Positions 1 through 5,457 of a stretch of DNA of 17,192 nt are shown piece after piece. Within the stretch, counting starts at the first letter, position 1. Every line of letters begins with the position of its first letter. The position numbers and the translations under genes are program-made. This stretch comes from JBCCJA01 sp039045975 (GTDB lineage Bacteria; Planctomycetota; Planctomycetia; Planctomycetales; Planctomycetaceae): contig JBCCJA010000070.1 of the NCBI GenBank assembly GCA_039045975.1, positions 1 through 17,192 of the forward strand, written 5' to 3'. The notes beneath the pieces are model-generated. The model did not search any database. It was given only the letters and a program-made list of their open reading frames with translations, and was not told the DNA's origin.

Positions 1-130
1 GGGGGTTTGTTTTTGTTGTTCTCTTCGCACACACCCGGGGTCCTTGTGGGGGGGGGTGGGGGGTTTTTTGTTTTGCTTTTTGGTTTCGCCCCCCCCCCCG
101 GGCGGCCCCCCCCCCCCCCCCTCGCCTCGT
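1..130. other. Low-complexity contig end, probable artefact
   Basis: This stretch is dominated by runs of G, T and C (several of 6 to 19 bases) and resembles nothing else in the window. Such homopolymer ends are typical of poor base calling or assembly at a contig end. Reading frames crossing it give proline- and glycine-rich nonsense. Normal GC-rich coding sequence starts at about 120 to 135, where the rhodanese gene ends. I see no gene or control site in it. Confidence 0.75.
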
Positions 131-134
131 CTTC

Positions 135-473
135 TCAGTAACGCCGCATCGACGGGTCGACGTCGCGGCTCCACTCGTCGATGCCGCCCGACAGGCTGCG
201 GGCCCCGTCGAAGCCGTGTGCACGCAGCCAGTTCGCGACGCTCGCCGACCGCGCCCCGTGGTGACAGTAGACGACGAACTCGACCGGCTTGAGTTCTTCC
301 AGCTCGGGCAGGCGGTCGCCGATTTCGCTCATCGGGATCACCTTCGCCCCTTCGATCATCGCGATCTCGACCTCGCGGGGCTCGCGGCAGTCGATCAGCG
401 GTGGCGGGGCGTCCGACTTCAGGCGTGAGGCGAGGTCGGTCGGCAAGATCTCGAGCGGGGCGGTCTCGGCCAT
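135..473 (-). CDS. Rhodanese-like domain sulfurtransferase
   Basis: A single-domain rhodanese of 112 residues, predicted cytoplasmic as no signal peptide or membrane segment is visible. Family role: transfer of sulfane sulfur through a persulfide on the active-site cysteine. Visible features are the first-half motif DCREPREVEIAMIEGA (residues 28-43), the catalytic loop CHHGARS (Cys70 to Ser76) after the VVY strand, and the C-terminal GGIDEWS motif. A six-residue loop (C to R) fits sulfurtransferases rather than Cdc25-like phosphatases. I chose the ATG at 473 because the protein then begins right before the domain and an AGGA lies about 10 bases upstream; an ATG at 539 would add 22 low-complexity residues. 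The C-terminal end resembles that of rhodanese domains fused to MoeB/ThiF proteins, but no such domain is present. The gene is divergent from the helicase gene. The acceptor is unknown. Confidence 0.88.
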   Translation of the reverse strand: MAETAPLEILPTDLASRLKSDAPPPLIDCREPREVEIAMIEGAKVIPMSEIGDRLPELEELKPVEFVVYCHHGARSASVANWLRAHGFDGARSLSGGIDEWSRDVDPSMRRY

Positions 474-545
474 CGGGTCCAATTCCTGGGGGCGGGCCGC
501 CGGCGACGGGTTGGACCGGGCGCCGTCTCGCCCCATCATGCCGGC

Positions 546-2708
546 ATGGAGGAATTATCACTGCGGGACGGACGCGACGGCCCGCCGGCTCGCCATCCTA
601 GCGTCCCGACCGGCCTGTCAACCGGGACGCGGCGTGACGTCCCGGCCGCCCTCCTGGCCGGCCTCAACGACCGGCAGCGGGAGGCCGTCACCCACGGCGA
701 CGGCCCGCTGCTGATCGTCGCCGGAGCCGGGACCGGCAAGACGACGACGCTCACCCGTCGCGTCGCGGCCCTCATCGCCGGCGGCGTCGACCCGAGCCGC
801 ATCCTGCTGCTAACGTTCACCCGTCGGGCCGCCCGCGAGATGCTGCGACGCGTCGAGGCCGACCTCGACGGCTGGGCGGCGGAGACGGACGGCGTCTCGC
901 CGAGCGGCGTCGCCCGCTCGGTCGTAGGGGGCACGTTCCACGCCGTCGCGGCCCGGCTGCTGCGGCAGTTCGGCGACTCGGTCGGCCTCGCCCCCGATTT
1001 CACCGTCCTCGACCGCTCCGACGCCGAAGACCTGTTCCACGCCGTCCGCAGCGACCTCGGCCTGCCGAAAAAGAACCCGAAGTTCCCGAAGAAAAAGACC
1101 TGCGCCGCGATCTACGGCCGCGTCGTCAACACCGGCCGCAAGCTGACCGATATCGTCGAGGCCGAATACCCGCACCTCGCCGACGACCTCGACGACCTGC
1201 GGGCCCTGTTCCAGCTCTATCGCCAGCGGAAGCAGACCGAACAGGTCCTCGACTACGACGACCTGCTGCTTTACTGGGACCGCTTATTAAACAACGCCGC
1301 CGCGGGCGACGCGTTGCGGGAGCGTTTCTCGCACGTCCTCGTCGACGAATATCAAGACACGAACCCGCTGCAGGCGGCGATCCTCGCCGGGCTGACGCCG
1401 ACCGGTCGCGGCCTGACCGTCGTCGGCGACGACGCGCAGGCGATCTACGCCTTCCGCGGCGCGACGGTCCGCAACATCCTCGACTTCGCCGAGCACTACC
1501 CCGGCACGACGACGGTGCCGCTCGAATTAAATTATCGGTCCCGACAGCCGATCCTCGACGTCGCCAACGCCGTCATCGCCGCGGCTAAGGAACGGCTCGA
1601 AAAAACGCTCGTCGCCAAGGAGCCCACCGGGCCGAAGCCGGTCGTCGTGCGCTGTCGCGACGAAGCCGAGCAGTCGACCTTTGTCTGCGACGAAGTCTTA
1701 AGACGCGTCGACGAGGGGCTCGAACTGGCCGACCAGTGCGTCCTGTTCCGCAACGCCTTTCACAGCCTGTCTCTCGAACTCGAACTCGCCCGCCGCAAGA
1801 TCCCGTTCCATAAATTCGGCGGGCTGCGGTTCATCGAGACGGCCCACGTCAAAGACGTCGTCGCGTTCTTAAGACTGGCCGAGAACCCGCGGGACGGGAT
1901 CTCGGCCCGCCGCGTGCTGACGCTGATCCCCGGCATCGGCGACCGCACCGCCGGCGGACTGCTGGAACGACTCCGTCAGAGTGAGTTCGATTTCACGACT
2001 TGGGACGCCTTCAACCCGCCCGTCGCCTCGAAAGACTATTGGGCCGATTTCCTGCCGCTGATGAACGAACTGGCCGGCCCGGCGGGGGTGACGATGCCGG
2101 TCGAGACGCAACTCGGCAAAGTCCGGGCGTTCTACGGCCGGGTGATCGAGTTCAACCGGGACGATGCTGCGAGCCGGCGGCGAGACCTCGAACAGCTCGA
2201 ACTCGTCTCGGCCCGCAGCCCGAACCGGACGCAGTTCCTCGTCGACATGACCCTCGACCCGCCCACTTCGACCCGCGACCTCGCGAGCCAATCGGAGGAC
2301 GACGGCGTCGAGGATTTCCTGACGCTCAGCACGATCCACTCCGCCAAGGGCCTCGAATTCGACGCGGTGACGGTCCTCCACTGCGCCGACGGCTCGATCC
2401 CGTCGGAGCAGAGCCTCAACAGCGACGAACAACTCGACGAGGAACGCCGGCTGTTCTATGTCGCCGTCACGCGGGCGAAGACGCACCTGACGCTGCTGCA
2501 CCCCCTCCGCGTCTACGACAAACGCCGCGGCACCAACGACGCCTACGGCTACGCGGCATTGACCCGCTTCCTACCGGAAAACCTGCTGCCGCTGGTCGAA
2601 CAGCGATCCGCGGGCGGCGAGGAGGCGTTACCGGCAAAACGCCTGACCGCGACGCGGGCGAATTTGACGAGCGCGGTGGACGAGCGGTTAGATGATTTGT
2701 GGGGTTAG
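546..2708 (+). CDS. UvrD/PcrA-type superfamily 1A DNA helicase
   Basis: ATP-dependent 3'-5' DNA helicase of the UvrD/Rep/PcrA family, 720 residues, close to the usual length of UvrD and PcrA. All SF1A motifs are present in order: Q-motif region LNDRQREAV (40-48), Walker A GAGTGKTT (60-67), motif Ia LTFTRRAAREM (89-99), motif II VDEYQD (266-271), motif III GDDAQAIYAFRG (294-305), motif IV LNYRS (328-332), motif V TIHSAKGLEFD (596-606) and motif VI LFYVAVTRAK (636-645). It probably acts in repair or removal of replication obstacles. Whether it is the UvrD or PcrA orthologue or a paralogue cannot be decided here. The start is unusual: no Shine-Dalgarno precedes the ATG at 546, and GGAGGA lies inside the first codons, so translation is leaderless or starts at the in-frame CTG at 561. 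There is no in-frame ATG, GTG or TTG between 546 and the Q-motif. Confidence 0.93.
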   Translation: MEELSLRDGRDGPPARHPSVPTGLSTGTRRDVPAALLAGLNDRQREAVTHGDGPLLIVAGAGTGKTTTLTRRVAALIAGGVDPSRILLLTFTRRAAREMLRRVEADLDGWAAETDGVSPSGVARSVVGGTFHAVAARLLRQFGDSVGLAPDFTVLDRSDAEDLFHAVRSDLGLPKKNPKFPKKKTCAAIYGRVVNTGRKLTDIVEAEYPHLADDLDDLRALFQLYRQRKQTEQVLDYDDLLLYWDRLLNNAAAGDALRERFSHVLVDEYQDTNPLQAAILAGLTPTGRGLTVVGDDAQAIYAFRGATVRNILDFAEHYPGTTTVPLELNYRSRQPILDVANAVIAAAKERLEKTLVAKEPTGPKPVVVRCRDEAEQSTFVCDEVLRRVDEGLELADQCVLFRNAFHSLSLELELARRKIPFHKFGGLRFIETAHVKDVVAFLRLAENPRDGISARRVLTLIPGIGDRTAGGLLERLRQSEFDFTTWDAFNPPVASKDYWADFLPLMNELAGPAGVTMPVETQLGKVRAFYGRVIEFNRDDAASRRRDLEQLELVSARSPNRTQFLVDMTLDPPTSTRDLASQSEDDGVEDFLTLSTIHSAKGLEFDAVTVLHCADGSIPSEQSLNSDEQLDEERRLFYVAVTRAKTHLTLLHPLRVYDKRRGTNDAYGYAALTRFLPENLLPLVEQRSAGGEEALPAKRLTATRANLTSAVDERLDDLWG

Positions 2709-2724
2709 CTAAAGATACCAAGCA

Positions 2725-3429
2725 ATGGATAAAAAAACTCGTGCATTGTTGGCAGCAACATCCATATGCGCGGCCCTTTATGCGATGGTTTTTGCTTTAC
2801 TTCTGTACAATCACCTGTCGTCCAATGACCAACACTTGCCGTTGAATGCATGGGGTGACTTCGCTGCCGGCGCGATCGCCGGGCCTGGGCTAGCGTTCCT
2901 AATAACAAGCGTCGTAATTCAAGCTATCGAGTTAGCGGCAACCAGAGATGAACTCGTCAAAACGGTTGATGCTCTTAGGGCGGAGGCGCAACGAGCACGT
3001 GACCTGTATCCCCCAAGATTTGAATTAACGTATGGGCCTGAAGCGCAAAGTCGAACACCTCCTTTGAACCCCTCTGAAAAAGTCTTTTTTCTCACGGTTA
3101 CCCCCGTTTCCTGCGATATCTCGTTCCTGAAAATTGAGAACAACAGCAAAAAATGGAATCTGGCAGTTGTCACCGACAAGAAGGGCGGTGAAGAAGGCTC
3201 AGAGATTATTGCATGCGGGATTGTCCACGAGTTCCCTCGCTTCGAGGAAGATATAAAAACCTTCGATCAAGTCACTCAAGACATGCTCGCAAAAACTGCC
3301 CATCTCACAATAGAAGCGCATTCGCCTGCTGGGACCATCGTGAAGGAGCGATTTTCAGTTTATATTGGCGACAGTATTCCACCGCTCGGCCGCATTAGCC
3401 TTCTGGGTCGAGAGTATTTTGGAGTGTGA
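2725..3429 (+). CDS. Two-helix membrane protein of unknown function, probably acquired
   Basis: A protein of 234 residues that I cannot assign. Helix 1 covers about residues 8-28 and helix 2 about residues 46-67, preceded by the short motif NAWGDFAAG. A charged, probably coiled-coil stretch follows (about 68-95, with TRDELVKTVDALRAEAQRA). The remainder (about 96-234) is soluble and predicted mostly beta. The WGDF-G-P helix followed by Q and EL...TRDEL repeats resembles the N-terminal anchor of membrane proteins often annotated as putative phage abortive infection proteins; this is a similarity from memory, not a search result. The gene starts 16 bases after the helicase stop. Its composition is clearly more A/T-rich than its neighbours, it uses ATA and TTA codons, and it is followed by the REP cluster, all consistent with horizontal acquisition. 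The start codon has no strong ribosome binding site. Confidence 0.7.
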   Translation: MDKKTRALLAATSICAALYAMVFALLLYNHLSSNDQHLPLNAWGDFAAGAIAGPGLAFLITSVVIQAIELAATRDELVKTVDALRAEAQRARDLYPPRFELTYGPEAQSRTPPLNPSEKVFFLTVTPVSCDISFLKIENNSKKWNLAVVTDKKGGEEGSEIIACGIVHEFPRFEEDIKTFDQVTQDMLAKTAHLTIEAHSPAGTIVKERFSVYIGDSIPPLGRISLLGREYFGV

Positions 3430-3459
3430 TCTCACAGCAGGTAAGTAAAACTGCTGCCG

Positions 3460-3474
3460 GGTGCCGCGGGCACC
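3460..3474. terminator. Hairpin after the membrane-protein gene
   Basis: A perfect 6-bp stem (GGTGCC / GGCACC) with a 3-base loop lies about 30 bases after the stop at 3429. No T-run follows, so it could be a weak terminator. It also matches the second (TGCCGCAGGCA-type) hairpin of the nearby REP units and may be a solitary half-unit. Confidence 0.35.
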
Positions 3475-3483
3475 TCTCATCTC

Positions 3484-3628
3484 GGGTGCTCCGGACTGCG
3501 TCCGGATCGCGAAGCGACAAGCGGCCGCATAATTCGCTTCACTCCTTTGTGCGGTTCCGCCCCGGCGAAACCGACCGCACTATGTGGCGGCCTGCGGCTC
3601 CGCCGCCCGGATGTGGTCCGGGCCACCC
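3484..3628. repeat. REPIN-like element A (diverged inverted pair)
   Basis: Two units face each other. The left unit has a perfect hairpin TCCGGAC-tgc-GTCCGGA (3490-3506), then a mini-hairpin TCGC-gaa-GCGA and CAAG (to 3521). The right unit, read on the minus strand from 3628, begins GGGTGGCCCGGACC and repeats the same plan with a GGC/GCC mini-hairpin. A further small inverted repeat (GTGCGGT 3549-3555 / ACCGCAC 3574-3580) sits between them. This is the most diverged of the three pairs. The whole stretch 3430-4062 holds no credible gene; it consists of three such pairs separated by short spacers (3629-3663 and 3795-3898) in which I see nothing else. Confidence 0.65.
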
Positions 3629-3663
3629 TGTTACGGTCCGGGCGGTGAGTTCCGCGGTCCCCG

Positions 3664-3794
3664 ATGGCCCGACCTCGTGGTCGGGTCGCGTAGCGACGGG
3701 ATGACTCGGAATCGACTTGCCGACGTTTTCGGGCGTGCGGACCCCGTAGGAAGGTCATCTTGTGCCTGCGGCACCCGACCGGGGGTCGGGCCAT
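3664..3794. repeat. REPIN-like element B (inverted pair of REP units)
   Basis: The element begins with ATGGCCCGAC and ends with its exact reverse complement GTCGGGCCAT. The left unit has the stem CCCGACC/GGTCGGG followed by the mini-hairpin TCGC-gta-GCGA and then a GATGAC end at about 3705. The right unit, read on the minus strand, has CCCGACC/GGTCGGG followed by TGCC-gca-GGCA, then CAAGATGAC. The two units share outer and inner boundaries but use different mini-hairpins. About 47 unique bases lie between them. Confidence 0.75.
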
Positions 3795-3898
3795 GGGGCG
3801 GTGTCTGGGGGTGACGCCGGTTGTGGGAGCGGGGCGGGGAGTTAGGTTCGGACGTTGAACGTGAGCCGGGTGCCCCAGCCGTCTGCTTCCCGAGTCTG

Positions 3899-4047
3899 GG
3901 TGGCCCGGCCGTCTTCGGCCGGGTCGCGCAGCGACAAGAACTCTGTCTTTCGGTTCGCAACCGGGTGTGAGACCCCCGCTTACAGATGTGATTCACAGAC
4001 AGAGGTCTTGTGCTTGCGGCATCCGGCCGCTTCGCGGTCGGACCACC
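3899..4047. repeat. REPIN-like element C, next to the RAYT gene
   Basis: An inverted pair. The left unit (3899-3948) reads GGTGGCCCGGCC, closes the stem with GGCCGG, then has TCGC-gca-GCGA and CAAGAACTCTGTCT. The right unit (about 3997-4047), read on the minus strand, gives GGTGGTCCGACC, a GGCCGG arm, TGCCGCAAGCA and CAAGACCTCTGTCT. The shared inner end CTCTGTCT makes the relationship clear. The right unit ends 15 bases from the RAYT stop codon. This pair is closest in sequence to the single unit upstream of the RAYT. Confidence 0.75.
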
Positions 4048-4062
4048 CGAGGGGGTCCGGGC

Positions 4063-4581
4063 TCAATCGAAACCGTCGGGCCAGCCGATCGGGATCCCGA
4101 CGGGGCGACCCGACTCATACCAACGGGCGGAGGACCAGCGGTATTCGGACGGGCGGGTGACGAGTCCGGCACGCACGGGGTTGGCGTGCATGTAATCAAG
4201 CTTCTCCTCGGCTTTCGCTGCCGTTAGCACGTTGAAGTCGTAGTAGCGTGGTTGCCAGACGGTTCGCTCGTCGAAGGCGTTCCGGTAGCCGCCGGCGTAT
4301 TCCGCAAGGTACCGGCCGATCGTCTTGGAACTCTCGGCTTTCCAAACGTCCATGAACTCCGCGAGTCGCCCCGATTCGGGGAACCAGACCATCGCGTGGA
4401 CGTGATCGGGCATGATGACAAAGCCGAGACAGAGGCCGTCGCGGTCGGCAAGGCGGCGGGCCAGTTGGCCGACGACGATCTTCGCGGGCTGGGCGTGCCG
4501 GAGTAGTTTCCGGCGGCGATAGCAAGAGAACGTGAGGAAGTGGACGCACCGCTCGGAGTCGTAGGTGCGGCGGGAGGGCAT
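4063..4581 (-). CDS. REP-associated tyrosine transposase (RAYT, Y1_Tnp family)
   Basis: An intact 172-residue RAYT, a single-domain HUH endonuclease related to IS200/IS605 transposases. Family role: single-strand cleavage at REP hairpins, thought to disperse REP sequences without moving its own gene. Visible features are the N-terminal VHFLTFSCYRR strand, the metal-binding HUH motif HVH (His60, His62) in MPDHVHAMVWFP, and the C-terminal helix YMHANPVRAGLV with the probable nucleophile Tyr130, followed by the family motif YRWSSA. Start ATG at 4581 is chosen because the conserved domain begins just after it; a longer frame to 5034 would overlap osmC antisense and is not credible. Inverted REP pairs flank it downstream and a REP unit upstream, as expected for a RAYT locus. 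The last codons (IGWPDGFD) overlap sequence resembling a REP outer end. No terminal repeats or target duplication mark it as a standalone IS. Confidence 0.9.
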   Translation of the reverse strand: MPSRRTYDSERCVHFLTFSCYRRRKLLRHAQPAKIVVGQLARRLADRDGLCLGFVIMPDHVHAMVWFPESGRLAEFMDVWKAESSKTIGRYLAEYAGGYRNAFDERTVWQPRYYDFNVLTAAKAEEKLDYMHANPVRAGLVTRPSEYRWSSARWYESGRPVGIPIGWPDGFD

Positions 4582-4621
4582 GAGTTTCCGGAACGGTTGA
4601 GTTCCTGCGGGAGCGATGAGA

Positions 4622-4668
4622 AGAGTTCTTGTCGCTGCGCGAGCCGACCGCGAGGCGGTCGGGCCATC
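4622..4668. repeat. Single REP unit between the RAYT and osmC genes
   Basis: Read on the minus strand, this unit runs GATGGCCCGACCGC, has a hairpin closed by GCGGTCGG, then TCGC-gca-GCGA and CAAGAACTCT. It is nearly identical in plan and inner end to the left unit of element C at 3901-3945, in inverted orientation. The pair brackets the RAYT gene. It lies in the upstream region of osmC (ATG at 4720), so it is close to any osmC promoter and to the 5' end of the RAYT transcript. Confidence 0.75.
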
Positions 4669-4719
4669 CGATGGTAAAGTGCGGATCTGACTGGCACACA
4701 CTTTTCCGAAGAGAAGTTC

Positions 4720-5151
4720 ATGGCGATCGAACGCAGCGGGTCGGCGGTGTGGAGCGGCGGGTTTAAGGACGGCTCGGGGACGGTCTCGACGCAGACCGGG
4801 GCGGTCGACGCGCTGCCCTATTCGGTGTCGGGGCGGTTCGAGGACGGGCCGGGGACAAACCCGGAGGAGCTGCTCGGGGCGGCCCACGCCTCGTGCTATG
4901 CGATGGCGACGTCGCTGCTGCTCGGTAACGCCGGGATGAACCCGGAGAAGCTCGCGGCGACGTCGGTCGTGACGCTGGCGCCCGACGGCGACGGGTTCTC
5001 GATCCCGAAGATCGCCGTCACGCTCACCGCCCACGTGCCGGGGGCTGAGGAGGCGAAGGTGCTGGAGGTCGCCGAGGCGGCCAAGGGCGGCTGCCCCGTC
5101 TCGAAACTGTTCGACGCCGAGATCACGCTCGACGCGACGATCACGGTCTGA
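4720..5151 (+). CDS. osmC: OsmC-family organic hydroperoxide reductase
   Basis: A 143-residue cytoplasmic thiol peroxidase of the OsmC/Ohr superfamily, OsmC subgroup, which reduces organic hydroperoxides and H2O2. The reactive cysteine Cys59 lies in AAHASCYAMA and the resolving cysteine Cys125 in KGGCPVSK. The numbering equals that known for E. coli OsmC, and the length is typical of the family. The N-terminal half carries the expected SAVWSGGFKDGSG strand and the NPEELLGAAHASC helix with the conserved glutamates. A purine-rich GAAGAGAAG lies just before the ATG and serves as ribosome binding site. The gene stands alone: a REP unit and the divergent RAYT lie upstream and a 300-base gap follows. 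E. coli osmC is induced by osmotic and stationary-phase stress; nothing here shows the local regulation. Confidence 0.92.
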   Translation: MAIERSGSAVWSGGFKDGSGTVSTQTGAVDALPYSVSGRFEDGPGTNPEELLGAAHASCYAMATSLLLGNAGMNPEKLAATSVVTLAPDGDGFSIPKIAVTLTAHVPGAEEAKVLEVAEAAKGGCPVSKLFDAEITLDATITV

Positions 5152-5457
5152 GCCGTGACGGCTGACGGAGACGCGGTCCGCCCGAAGAGGCTCTGCCCCG
5201 GCGGGTCGCGGAGGGCGGTGCGGGTGCGTGCCCGGACCGGGGAAAGGGCCGCGGTGGCGTTCTTCTCGGTTGTTGGGCCGATTTCATAGGGCTTTGACGC
5301 AAAAATGATCCCGCAGGAGCGATCGTAAGTCACTCTGTTTGAAGCACTTAGGGGACGCGAAAACACATTGCAATCTGTTTGTTTGCTGCTATTCTTGGGG
5401 GCCCGCCGGTGACCGCCACGGTCGCCACACAATCCCACACCTCGACTCGCCATTCCT
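5152..5457. other. Intergenic region between osmC and the DUF1592 gene
   Basis: About 300 bases with no credible gene. The first half is GC-rich; the second half (from about 5280) is more A/T-rich and contains the best promoter candidate for the downstream operon. No clear terminator with a T-run is seen after osmC, and I see no riboswitch or small RNA. Confidence 0.5.
5368..5395 (+). promoter_or_regulatory. Candidate sigma-70-type promoter for the DUF1592/DUF1552 operon
   Basis: TTGCAA (5368-5373) and TATTCT (5390-5395) are separated by 16 bases, each matching four of six consensus positions. They lie in the A/T-rich part of the gap about 60 bases before the start codon at 5458. This is a pattern match only, and planctomycete promoters are poorly defined. 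Confidence 0.3.

Noticed and set aside
3426..4227. Several short frames in the REP cluster
   Set aside because: They translate repeat units (for example GSRSDKN) and have no ribosome binding site or conserved domain.
3460..4668. A CRISPR array as the explanation for the repeated hairpins
   Set aside because: The units are diverged, occur in inverted pairs at irregular spacing, and no cas gene is present; a RAYT gene is.
4582..5034. N-terminal extension of the RAYT reading frame
   Set aside because: It lies antisense to osmC, has no recognisable domain and low-complexity composition; the Y1_Tnp domain starts at the ATG at 4581.
5293..5322. TTTGAC as -35 of a promoter upstream of the DUF1592 gene
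   Set aside because: No acceptable -10 lies 16 to 18 bases downstream; the 5368-5395 candidate fits better.
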